64,000 nucleotides of DNA from contig JADCRB010000064.1 of assembly GCA_021464245.1 (NCBI GenBank), forward strand, positions 2,797,044-2,861,043, given 5' to 3'. Source of the stretch: Carallia brachiata. Lineage: Eukaryota > Streptophyta > Magnoliopsida > Malpighiales > Rhizophoraceae. The notes under the pieces were generated by a model. It was not told where the DNA came from and did not search any database. It saw only the letters and a program-made list of their open reading frames with translations. Shown here in pieces: positions 1 through 11,242 of this stretch (its first letter is position 1; every line of letters starts with the position of its first letter). Made by a program: the position numbers and the translations under genes.

Positions 1-3000
1 GTTTGCTGGATCGATCATGTGGTTGCAGAACACCTTGACTTGCCATCATCGGAGAAGCAGGAGATGTTTCTGCCCCCAAAAGTTGATCCTGCATGGGCTG
101 ACAAGATTGTTAATGGTGTATGGAAGCCAATAGATGTAAATAAGATACTGAAAGATACTGAGGGGCAGGAAACACAGGCTGAGATTTACAGAGATGAAGG
201 GAAATGGCCAATCTGTGAGGATTCCAAGCGGGAAGAAATGCTTAAGGAAATCCATGCAGTTCTTAAATTGTTTTTGAGTAATGATTGCCTCTCTCAATCT
301 TTTGTAAGCGGATTGATCGATGACAGCAATAATCATTTGCAGATGAGTGATCGGATTCCAGGACTAGACCAAACCCCCTTGTGTATTTGCTTCTTAGGAT
401 CTGATAAGCTCCAGCAAACGCTAAAGTTGTTGCAGCAAATATCTCGTCAATGTCAATTCACTGAGCCTCGTGAAGATGGAATCTTCTATGATGAAATCCA
501 TGGAGAAGAGTGCACGGAAATGATTACCTTGGCGGATGACTTCTCGTGTTTATTACTCCACGAGTGCTTCCTAACAGGAGAGGTTGAATCACAAAAATGT
601 AGTAATGCAGTTCCTGATGATGACAATTTTGTTTACTGGTTGTACAGGAGCTATGATATTGAGGAGCTCACAAAGACATGGACGAATTGTAGATCTGTTA
701 AAATGCTAGCAGCTACTCAGGCCGTTCGCTACCAGAAACTGACGTTCAAGTATCAGCTATCTTTGTGCAAGGCAATACGCTGGTTGGCAAAATATGAGCA
801 AGCTTTTGATGCAGTTAACAAAATTTGCCTTGCAGAAGAGAACAAAAGGGTGCACATTCCACAGCACAAACCTCAAAGTTTTCTTTCCCTATTGCTTAAA
901 CGACGGGATGAGATAGCTGGCATTACAGACGGTGATGGCATGTTTGAACACCGTTTCATCATGGATGTTCTGAAACTTACAAAAGACACTTGTGTTGAAC
1001 ATTTTGGTTTCGAAGAGGTATTAATTGGAATGAATACTCAATTATCTGATCTGAAAGTGGCTGAAGATAATGAGGACAGCAGGATAACCATACAGGCTGC
1101 AGCAGCAGAACCTTACTTGAGACAAGCAATGCTGTCTAAACTAGTTAATGTGCGTGCACAGGTGAGTGTGACAATCCGGACTTGCAGTCAAACTGGATTA
1201 GACTTAACTAATAGATGGCAAAACCTGAGCATGTGAAGTTAGTCACGTATATTTTTACCATTGTTTACTTTTAATCTATTTATCCCTTATGTACTTTTGA
1301 AAGTACGTATGCTTAGTCTATCATCTTTGAATATGGAAAAGGTTCTGTGCTGTTCTCCAGTGCTGATGGCATCCTTATTTAGCTTCAACAGTCATTCTTG
1401 ACAAGAACCATATTGAATGCCTCATTTTTAGTTACTGCTTATGTGTTATTACTTGCATTCATCTGCAAACTGCAGATTATTCACTCCTGATCTATCTTGC
1501 AGCTCTTCAGTTTTGATGCTTTACTCATGAAGAGTCTTGCTGACACAAGGTGGATGCATCACAATTTCAGCATGATGCCTTTTCATGACTATCAGCCAAT
1601 CATGTTGCATCTTGTAAAATCATTTCTGCAGGTTTGTACAGGACCCACTTGGCAGTTCTCTCTTATGTTGTCCCCTGTTTCTGTTACTTTTCATCACCTT
1701 CAGTTTTTTTACCTAATCTCTTCCTTTAGGCACATTTAGAGTGCTTTGCCGACAATGCTGCCAGGAGGGCTAAAGGTCGACATGAACCACTGTTAATGTT
1801 AAGACAGGCTGCTCTTACTGTTGAGAAAAGCAAAGTAGATGATGATTCAAGAGATGAAGGAAAGAATACAAAGAATACGAAAGGCAAAGATAAGAAAAAA
1901 ATCGAGGTTTTAAATGCACGAGTCCTTTCTATTTTCCTCAGTTAGATTGTTCTAAAAAAACAGGAAGTAAAATGGTAGTCTTATTTTCCTGTTAGGCAAA
2001 TCTTGGAATCAAGGAGCCTCAACCATCGAGAAAGAAGAATAAAGAAATGTAAGTTAGATATTCTGGTTTGCTTGCTTGCTTCACTGTTACAGTTTTCTCT
2101 CTTAAACATCTCGCCAAATTCTATCGGAATTTGTCTCGCTTCTTTGTGTGGGGCTTAAAGATTGAAATTTGTCAGCACACTCAATTTGCTTTTTCCTCTG
2201 TGCCTGTGCAGTATCCTCCCTACCACTTCTGCTGGTGATGATCCAGATACAAGAATCACATCAGAAATGCAGGAAGAAGATGCACCATCAAGCCAGATAT
2301 CGTATAATGAGATGATTGAGCTAGAAAGAAACTTAGAATACCAGCAAAAATTCGAGGAAGAGGCCAAGCAAAAGCAACTGGCAGAGAAAAAAAAGAACAT
2401 TATTGACAACAAACCCCAGAATGCTGAAGATGAGCAACTGAGGCGTTTAATTGAGTCTGAGGGCATGCATATTGGACAAATGATTGAGCAACAGAAAAAG
2501 ATTGAGGATGGGATTAAACAGAACAGACTTGCCGAGCAAAATAAGAAGATAAGTGAAGCCAGTATTGAGAATACGGAAGATGAAATGCCACTTGCTTCTA
2601 AACCTGGTGAAGTGGAAAAATCTAGCATGCCTGAAAAGCCACCCCAGAACTCTCAAACACTAACTGTTCCAGTCAATACTATTCGTATAGGTGATCTCGA
2701 AGTGCCTCTTGTTTCTAAGCCAAGTTGGGCTGATAGATCGAGTGTGCTCGAAAATCCTTCAAGTCAGTTCAGCACGGCAATTCGTATTGGCGACATATAT
2801 TGTAAACTTCATTTTCCAACCGAAGCCTGTTCTAAACCTGGTGAAACTAATGTCCCAATTGAGCATGTGCAGCTGGAGAAGTCTGCAACAGTAACATTGC
2901 CTGGTAGAGATACTGCGGAAGTTGGCGATTCACATCCTCCTCAAGCCATAAATGTTGGATTGAATGAAACTAGAAATGATAGTGGGGAAGGCAAGGGAAT

Positions 3001-3313
3001 ACCTGACACGGGAGCTGGTGGAATCATGTATAAGCCTGATGCAGGTATTTGCAATGATTCTGACGTGTTAACCATGGATCATGTACTGCCTCATTGCAGG
3101 TTTTTCAATCGAACGAAAACAAAAAGAAGTAAAGGATGTAAGTCTTATGTCTCCGAGGATCGGGGTTACAGTTCGGAACCAGAGTTTGGTTCACATCATC
3201 ATCATGTTTGTCTAACCTGTAATGCGCAACCGGAGAACCTGGCGAAGCTACCAGTTTGCCTTCAAGCTGCCGTTTGGTATTTTTCCCGCCAGAATTCTGA
3301 AAGGCCATTATGA
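1..3313 (+). CDS. Ubiquitin carboxyl-terminal hydrolase-related protein (DUF629 part), 5' partial, no UCH domain
   Basis: The reading frame is open from base 1 (the first residues read VCWIDHVVAEHL), so the gene starts left of the window. Supported exons are 1-1161, 1503-1631, 1730-1906, 1996-2048 and 2212-3313, with GT-AG borders and matching phases. The CWIDHVVAEHL start, the DPAWADKIVNGVWKPIDV stretch and the LADTRWMHHNF and ARRAKGRHEPLLMLRQAA blocks are typical of plant proteins with DUF627, DUF629 and a C-terminal UCH peptidase domain (At3g47890/At3g47910 type). A Lys/Glu-rich coiled coil follows (2290-2570), with repeated 'RIGD' segments after it. In the family the UCH domain comes next (GLKNEVGEYNCFLN motif). 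Here the frame ends instead in a tail I do not recognise, and no UCH sequence appears downstream. A possible last intron (3046-3099) would change the tail but not restore UCH. Probably a 3'-truncated paralogue; peptidase activity is not expected. Confidence 0.8.
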
Positions 3314-4329
3314 CAGTTGACCATTTTAGCCGCTTAAGTTGGATTGGTTTTTAATCCATCAGTTTATGATGTAATTACATGTTTTAGTGTATGTTTGTCT
3401 CCTAGTGAGATGCTGTAATCATAGTTAGCTTGTTTAAACAAGTTTGAATCCTACTTTTATGTGTATGCAAAATATTGTTGTGTCAACGCATATGTGTATT
3501 CCAATTTTTTTTCAAAATTGATGTATCACATGTAAATTTTGTCCTATTCTAATCATTTCTGTGCTTCATCACAATCACACATAATATAATAGCATAATTA
3601 ATATTTGCAACAAGTATATTTATATTATGTACTTTTCTAAAATATACATAGTTTTGACAGATTATAATTAATTAAACAATACCACTAGCTGGTTGCAAAT
3701 TAGAAAGACCCAAATATGCCAAATTTATCTGACTATTTTTAATATTTTATCTGTTTTTTAATATTATTTTAAATTTAATTAAGTAATAATTTATATTATT
3801 TTATTTTCTCTAAATATCTTGCATAATATTTCCCTAAGAATAATGTTAAATATTTTAAAAATCGTGTTATGAAACATTCCAAAATATATAATTATAGAAA
3901 AAATCGTTAACTTATTTTTTTTTTGATTTGACGGTATTAGAAAAATTAATAATTCTTTTCATAATTATATATTTCAGGATATTTTATAACACAATTTTTA
4001 AAATATTTACTATTAATATGCGAAATTTATCTGATTATTTTTAATATTTTATCTATTTTTTAATATATGTTTAAATTTAATTAAGTAATAATTTATATTA
4101 TTTTAATTTCTCTAAATATCTTGTATAGTATTTCCCTAATAATAATATTAAATATCATAAAAATCGTATCATGAAATATTTTGAAATATATAATTATGGA
4201 AAGAATCGTTAACTTATTTTATTTTTTGATTTGACGGTATTAAAAAAATTAATAATTTTTTTCATAATTATATATTTTAAAATATTTTATAACATAATTT
4301 TTAAAATATTTAATATTACTCTTTCTTTA
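3314..4329. repeat. AT-rich spacer with a ~303-bp tandem duplication of a fold-back element
   Basis: Two direct copies run about 3720-4022 and 4023-4320; shared landmarks are AAATTTATCTGA and GATTTGACGGTATTA. Each copy contains an imperfect palindrome (about 3838-4017 and 4138-4318). The arm TTAAATATTTTAAAAATCGT faces its reverse complement about 120 bases further on. This looks like a MITE that was duplicated in tandem with flanking DNA. No gene is seen here. Confidence 0.75.
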
Positions 4330-4434
4330 TAGAGTTTATTTAAACTTATTACCTACGAGTCCTCCGGAGCCACGCCACCATATCGTCTTTCCTCTCACGA
4401 TTCTTCGAAAGAGATTGATTTTGGCAAGGCCGCT

Positions 4435-5841
4435 ATAGCTTCTGGCAACGGATTACGACTGCTGCTTCAGCGGACGGCAGCCAGAACTCTATCACCCTTC
4501 CGTTTCTCCAGCCGTTATTCTTCTTCGCTTCCGCTTCCTTGCTTCACCGCCTCATCATCATCGTCCCTGCCTTTGCTCTTGCTTCCTTCGGAGGAGGTCG
4601 CCGGCGGTGGCGACAAGCAGGAAGTGAATTTCAAATCCTTCCTCAGTCTTAAAAACAGCAAAATTTCCAGTTTTGAAAAAGAATTATCGGAGGAAATCGC
4701 GGACGCCCACTGCGCTGGATCGTCCAATGGGTGGCTGGCATTTGTCAACCGCCGTGACTGCAGCTTCTATCTGGCCGATCTCTTTACCTCTCCAAGTTCT
4801 CCTAAACTCGTCCCGCTGCCTTCCATTCTATCCTTGCCTCGTATGATGGGCGTGGTTGACGACTCTTCTTCTTCTTCTTCGATAAAGCACTTCCTGCAGT
4901 TCGACGGTGACGGCCCAATTCCGAGATCCTCCGATTGGATGAGCAGGATGATTATACGAAGGCTTGCTATGTCCTCTACTCCGATTCTCGAGAATGGGGA
5001 TTTAAACAGGAACTGCATTGTCATGATTTCTACTTTGGTTGGCCACGATCTCTCGTTTTGTAGAATTGGTGACAATTGCTGGACTAACTTAGGGAGGATA
5101 TGGGGTTGGGACATCGTCTATTCCAAAAGGGACAAACTTTTCTATTGCATCACTTCTGAGGATGGAGACGTCAAAGCTTGGGACTTTAACATCTCTTCTT
5201 CTGATTCTTCTCCTAAAAGTGTTGATGTCAATGTTTCCTACGGCGAAACCGAAGAGTCCAGTTTCTGCGAAGAAGTCAGTAGGACGCTTTGCCATACTTC
5301 AGACTACCTGGTGGAATCACCAGAGGGGGACATTCTAGTCCTGGTAAGATATTCTGTTTCCATTGGCGAAGATGGGTCGTTTGTAGACTGCGATGATTAC
5401 CCTGACGACGTCCATCATCCTTATAGAACTGTCTGGTTTGATGTTTTCAAGCTGGATCCTGAGAAACAAACTGCAGAAGTCGTTAAAAATTTAGGTGACA
5501 CTGTCATTTTCGTGGGTCTCAACGAGTCATTTTCTCTCTCAGCTCGTGACCATCCTGAGTTGCAGCCTAATTCCATTTATTTTGCTGATGATCATTACTG
5601 TAGCATCTTCTGTCAGGATTTTCCTTATGGAGGTGATGACATGGGTATTTACCATCTAGAAAGACCACAGTGTTGCACCTCTCTATCATCCTTTTCAGTT
5701 CAAGAAGATCATACCTCCTCCCATTTGGGTTTCTCGCAGGCCGTAATGGATTTTCGGTATTCTGATTTACCATATTCTGGATTGACCTTATTTTTTCTTG
5801 GTCTCTGCAACATACTCATGAGTTATATTTTTATCAGTTAG
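4435..5841 (+). pseudogene. DUF295 protein (organellar, non-F-box type), start codon and C-terminal frame disturbed
   Basis: The protein carries the plant DUF295 pattern: AHCAGSSNGWLAFVNRRD, a central FCRIGDNCWTNL, DIVYSKRDKLFYCI, YLVESPEGDILVLVRY, and near the end NSIYFADD. No F-box is visible; the N-terminal region is Ser/Arg-rich and could be an organelle-targeting peptide. It aligns with the minus-strand copy at 14.2-15.5 kb, whose start MASN pairs here with IASG: the expected ATG is ATA at 4435-4437, and no in-frame ATG lies between the stop at 4330 and 4843. Near 5660-5662 one extra A shifts the frame. Removing it gives the usual DUF295 ending PPPIWVSRR with a stop at 5744-5746; as read, the frame runs on to 5841. 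Either a decaying gene or sequence error plus a non-AUG or upstream start. Function of the family is not established. Confidence 0.75.
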
Positions 5842-6144
5842 CTAATATTGGTTGTCCTTGTGTTATACAATCTCGAAGCCTTTCCCTTCAATTTAATCGA
5901 CCAAACCCGTAGCCGTAATGGATTTCGGAAAAAGTTTGTTATCTCGAGGCTCAATTGCTTAAAGAATTTTTGAATTCTCATTTACTAAATTTATTGTATA
6001 ATTACGTATATTACAAATATAATGAAAAGTTACTATTTTTTTTTTTAGCTGTACTTGTAATCTACGTTTATTATATAATGAATCCAAAACGAATTGTATT
6101 TTGAAAATCTTTTTGAAATTTTTTTTCTATAATATAACAGTACT

Positions 6145-6175
<31 letters not shown>

Positions 6176-7044
6176 CAGATCACGTGTGATGAGACTAGGA
6201 GTTGACCATGGCTCTTGATCACAAAAATAAAAAAAAAAGTTGACCATGGCTAATTATCCCTGCTTACTTTGTTTTCTTACCTTATTTTTGTACTCTCTTA
6301 TGGCAGAGTTAGCTATTTATTCTGGGTTCATACTTAATATTCAATTTAATAAAAATTTAAGCTGTATTTCAATGGCAATTGGTGTGGAGGTTCGAGCTAT
6401 ATATAGCCATGCACTTGGCTTGGGAGCGGGGGCTACCGTAACATTGTAATAGAAACGGATTTGGAAATTGCTCAAGCTAAGGAAGAATTGGGATCATGAT
6501 TATTGATTATTATCATCCCTGATAACTGAATGTATTTGCCTACAAGTTATGTATTTTTTGAGTTTTAAATTTTTATATTTTTTTATATATAAATTTTAAA
6601 TCTTTTTAAAATTTTATTTAAATTTTAAATTTTTTTAATTTCTTATTAAATCAGTCCCTTCATTAACTAAAAGTGGTTAATTTATTAAAAAATGATTTTA
6701 ACTTTTACAAGAATTATATGAAAAAAGATTAAATATTTTTTCCATCAAAAAATTATGTACGGTGTGTATTTAATTCATGATTTTTTGATATAAAAAACAC
6801 TTAACGAGTACATATTTGTGGATAAAAAAATATTTATTTCATATATTTGAAATTTTTTAAATAATTTTTATCAAGTGAAACTCATTTATTAATGTATTGA
6901 TCACTTTTCATAGACAAATGAACTGATTTAACAAAAAATTAAAAAATTTAAAATTCAAATAAAATTTAAAAAGATTTATGACATATATGTTAAAAAATAT
7001 AAAGGATTAAGATTGAAAAAATACTTGGCCGATTAGCTTATTAT
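5842..7044. repeat. Intergenic: (TA)n microsatellite and a fold-back MITE-like element (about 6555-7015)
   Basis: A perfect TA run lies at about 6145-6172. From about 6555 to 7015 the outer ~100 bases on each side are imperfect inverted repeats made of T/A tracts around a shared AATCAGTCC / GAACTGATTT motif. The same type recurs at 43.6-44.1 kb. A short open frame at 6240-6449 has no recognisable content. Confidence 0.6.
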
Positions 7045-7362
7045 AGGGATAACTAACTTTTTAAACCTAAACCTTTATGATTTTTTCTATTTGAAGTCTA
7101 AACTTTTTAAATTTTCTATTTAAAGGCTAAACCTTTATTTTTTTTTTTTCTATTCAAGTCTTTTTATATGATTTACCGTTAATTTTTTCGTTAGATTTAA
7201 CAGAAATAAGATTAAAGTTAATAGAAAAGTTAACAGTTTCATTGTAAAATGATTTGAATATAATAAAAAATAAAAATTTAGAACTTAAATAAAAAATTTA
7301 AAATATTTAGATTTTAAATAAAAAAAATCACAAAAATTTAGATATAAAAAGTTAATTATCCC
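7045..7362. mobile_element. MITE with ~79-bp terminal inverted repeats
   Basis: The element begins AGGGATAACTAACTTTTT and ends with the near-exact inverse AAAAAGTTAATTATCCCT. The inverted repeats continue with few mismatches for about 79 bases each way. There is no coding capacity. No clear target-site duplication can be named. It ends only about 50 bases from a protein-coding fragment (7416-7600). Confidence 0.8.
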
Positions 7363-7415
7363 TCTTGTTGTATCATTTTTAGGAGTCTTTTTCAATATAC
7401 CCTGCTTAAAGATAA

Positions 7416-7600
7416 CTATCGTGCAAATTTCTTGAACAATCTTTGTACGTAAGGAGCAAAGTCTTTGTGGTTATGGGATAGACCACCACCAAGAATGGCG
7501 CTTCTGCTACTAGCTAATCTTAAGGCTCGAACATAACATTCGTCTGACGCACCCCAGCTGATTGTACCTATTAAAGGGCATTGTTCCGTGTACGCAGAAA
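7416..7600 (-). pseudogene. Isolated protein-coding fragment (C-terminal exon), family not recognised
   Basis: On the minus strand an open frame of about 60 codons ends in TAG (7416-7418). It reads like conserved protein, not AT-rich noise: YTEQCPLIGTISWGASDE, then CYVRALRLASSRSAILGGG, then LSHNHKDFAPYVQRLFKKF. Its base composition is clearly higher in GC than the surroundings. No further exon is visible to the right, so it is probably a gene fragment carried or stranded here. I cannot assign a family. Confidence 0.45.
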
Positions 7601-10600
7601 AGAAAATACAGAATAGATAAAAATTATTTTTTTATAATCAATTGACTTATTTGTATAATCAGTTGACTTATCTGTACAATCAAATACTTAATTTTTATAA
7701 CGAAAAAATAGATAAAAAATATTTTTAAATTTTGTTATAATAATTCAGCGTCTTATTGTACAAATAAGCCAACTAATTATACAAAAAAATTTTCTCGTCT
7801 CTTTCCCGTTCACCAATCTTTACCTATATTAAAAAGGCACTCTTACAATACTGATAGATTTTGTTTGAAAAATTTGTCCGATTGTAATCATATTTTCATT
7901 TTTTGTAATTATGTATTTTTTTTATAATAAACAAATAAAAAAATATATTTTTTTTATTTGTTATAAAAAGTGAAGGCATAATTACAAAAAAAAAACATCT
8001 TTATATTGAGACAAAATTTTCAAGCACAAATCCCCTGTAGCATGTCTAATATTAAAATGTGTCCTAAAAAAAATCTAAACTCATATGTTAGACATTTTTG
8101 ATAAAAACATATTTGATATTTATACAATTAATTTCAAAAATTTTTAAGTAATACATATAATAATTTTTTCTTACAAATACATTTTTTTAATTAATCTTTG
8201 TTTATAAATATAAATATATATCTGGGACGCTCACGTGTCTAGAAATTACATTAGATTTTGATTAATTTAGAGTCGAGCCGAAGATGACCCATAAGAAGAA
8301 TAAAACTCTCGTAACACTCATTTTCTGCATATACAGTACTAGAATTTAAAACCTTAATTAAGAAGAATCTAGTTTTTGTCACTCGACCAATATGCATTGG
8401 TTGCTTATAAATATATTAATAAATATTTTGTTGGTAAAAAATAATATAATTGTTAGATAATCTTGGATCCGACGACTTACAGCCCGACCCAAATTAGCCC
8501 GATCTAGGTAGTTCCTTAGTGAGGCTAGAAGTACCCGGCTCACGAAGCTAAGCCAGACACGGCGCGTGATACACTCGCAGCAAGCCACGACCAAGATGGA
8601 CCCAATCTTTTTTTTTTTTTTTTTTTTTTAGTTTTGTTAAAATTTAAAAATGTCGTGTGTATTTGTAAATTAAGGGGACGATATAACTATGATTAGTGTG
8701 AAGTGTAGAAGGTAAAATCTTGTCCTTATCTGAATTTTCCACATAAAATTTATGTGAAAATGTGCTATACTTTTATTTTTTTATTCAATTCAGAAGTTCA
8801 CATTTGTAATTTATTTCAAACCATGTGTTTTGCTTTATTCTTTATATTAAAAAATCGTAATTGACCGAATCAAATCAAAACATTATTATATATATATATA
8901 TTATTTTTTAAATATTAAATATATTATTAATACAATTATTAGTAGCAAATAAATATTAAAAAGTATCTTAAATAATTTATTATTTATCCTATATATAATG
9001 GAAAAAAACTAAGAGGACAAATGAAATAACTAAAGGCAGTATAAATTTTTTTTAGCAAAATTCTTTTCAATTTTTTTTTAAATCAAGATTTAAAGTAATT
9101 CTAAGTAAATTTAGGATGACATTAAGTGCGTTTAAAGTTTAATTTTGAAAATGATAAATTTTTTATTTTTTAGAAACTAAACTCATTTTTATAGTTATTT
9201 TATAATTATTTCTTATGTCCTCAAGTCCTATTAATGATATTTATAAATTTCTTTTAAAAAATTATTATCAAAAAATTTATTTTACATTTAGATAAGTTTT
9301 TTTACTTTTTTTAAGAAAATTCAGTTAACTGAAACTGAATTAAAATTTTTGATTAATTAAAAATCAGTTAATGAAAATTTTAATTTGAGAATAATTTTTA
9401 TTTTTTATAATCAAAAATTTCGACTCAAAAATAATTTTCACAGTTTAGTTTAGTAACTGAACTGTTATAATTGTCTAATGACGTAAGAAATTATTACATA
9501 ACTACACATTAATAACTAAATTTCAGCCAAACGATATTTGAGGTTAAAATTGGGAAGGGGTAAAAAGGTGGCTGTTTTTTCGGCTACGCACTAACGTTCT
9601 CTCACGAACGCTTAATGCGTGGGGATTGTTGTGTCGTTTTGTTGATTTCTTTCCGTTATGGAAAAGACGGCAGATTTTAAATTCCGGAGACTGCAGGTCC
9701 ACGCGCCACTGACCGTGAGTAACTGCCCACAACAAGGAGATAATTAAAAAATTTATGGAGAATGAATAATATAAAAGTGCATAAGAAATGTGTAGTCAAT
9801 TTATTGATTAAAAAATTATTTTATTTTTTATCAAATTATAATAAATGATTCCATATTTCATATCCTTGTTTGCAATGTTCACACGGTTGTATTGCCATTT
9901 ATTTTATTTGTAAACCAATCTAAGATTAGTTATTTGCAATTTGAAAAATATTGTTATTCTGAGTAATTTTATTTTAAATAATATTTTGATTAAAATTAAG
10001 ATTAATATAATATTTTTAAAATAAAATTTATAATTTTTAAAATACTTAGTACTCTTATAATTTTATGGGTATACAAACGAACAGGGCAACAATAGTATAT
10101 AATAGGAGGATTTTTATTTTGATTGACTTTTTTAAGTGAGTATAATTTATTTATAATTTTATATTACATAAATATTTATTTAAATAAAAATAAAAATAAT
10201 ATTTAAATAATATTAAATTATAAATTAAATTTATTCGTTAAAAAAAGATGTAATGGAGTTGGTGGGTGAGAGGAGGGGCGAGCGGAAAGGATTACAAGAA
10301 AAAAAAAAACTAAGAAACGAAAGAGAGTATAGAAACATGCAGGCGATTTTCAGAACTACTCTCCGCAAGGTCCTCCCATCAATTCAATCTCCGCGTCCAT
10401 GGCCGTTTCCGGTTTCTCACCGGCCGGGAACTCATGCGCCTTGGAACTCCGATCATTCTCGTCGGAAAAAATTTCACAAAAGAAAGAAAAAGTTTAGTTG
10501 CAAGTACTGCAAGAAAAAAGGCGATAATGTTGCAGAAAAGGACCTTTACCGGCACATTGCTGTATGCAATCTGCGTATTGTTTATGTATACTGTTTTCAT

Positions 10601-11242
10601 GCTGATCATGGAAGATTTTTATTTCCTTAATCCTATTCTCGATTTGGTTTTTTTGAATCAGAATCTGGTCAGGAGTACAGAGACTTCCACGCCTTGCCGG
10701 TCTCCCAGGGGAAGTTGAAATGATGCTGGTAATCAAGTTAGCTACACTTAGGATCGTCCATTTTCACTTCTTGTTGTTTCACAAATGGCTCAGCATCGTT
10801 TCATGTGGTTAATCTCTCCAATTACTCTCAGTATTTCGCTTAAATATACTCCAATGATTTGTTTGAATTATGCAGTTCAATAGCCACTGTTCCAAGCTGA
10901 ACAAGCGTTGCTTCCCAAGTCCACTCTTGTGATCTTCTCGTGGGTGGTCTTGTTGTTGCTCTGCTTGTGAAAATTGGTCAAAGAGTGAGTGTTTATATTA
11001 GTAATTTTATTATATTAATTTGTAGAACTCAGTTTAATGAAATTGTGCCTTTTATTTTCATATGGTTGCTGTCATCGCTATTATCTGTTCGGTAATATTG
11101 ATACTTTTAGTTAAGTTTTTCCTTTTCTTATGCTTTCCCTTGGATGAATGAATGGGATTTCATGATGATCCAGAATGTAAGTATGCATGGTGTCGGTTTT
11201 GTAAACATACATGGTGTCTATGTTGTTGTTGTTGTTGTTGTT
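7601..11242. other. Intergenic, AT-rich; no supported gene
   Basis: Mostly A/T tracts. Two GC-richer islands stand out without a recognisable product: 8460-8600 (CGACGACTTACAGCCCGACC and onward) and 9560-9735. At 10253-10640 and 10660-10720 there are open stretches, including an Arg-rich MQAIFRTTLRKVLP segment, just upstream of the E2 relic. They could be its degenerate first exons, but they do not match the known E2 N-terminus well enough to say so. Confidence 0.5.

Noticed and set aside
4515..4748. Minus-strand frame of 77 codons
   Set aside because: It is antisense to the DUF295 coding region and has no independent features.
6240..6449. Small hydrophobic protein frame
   Set aside because: No conserved motif or promoter; lies beside a TA microsatellite in AT-rich spacer.
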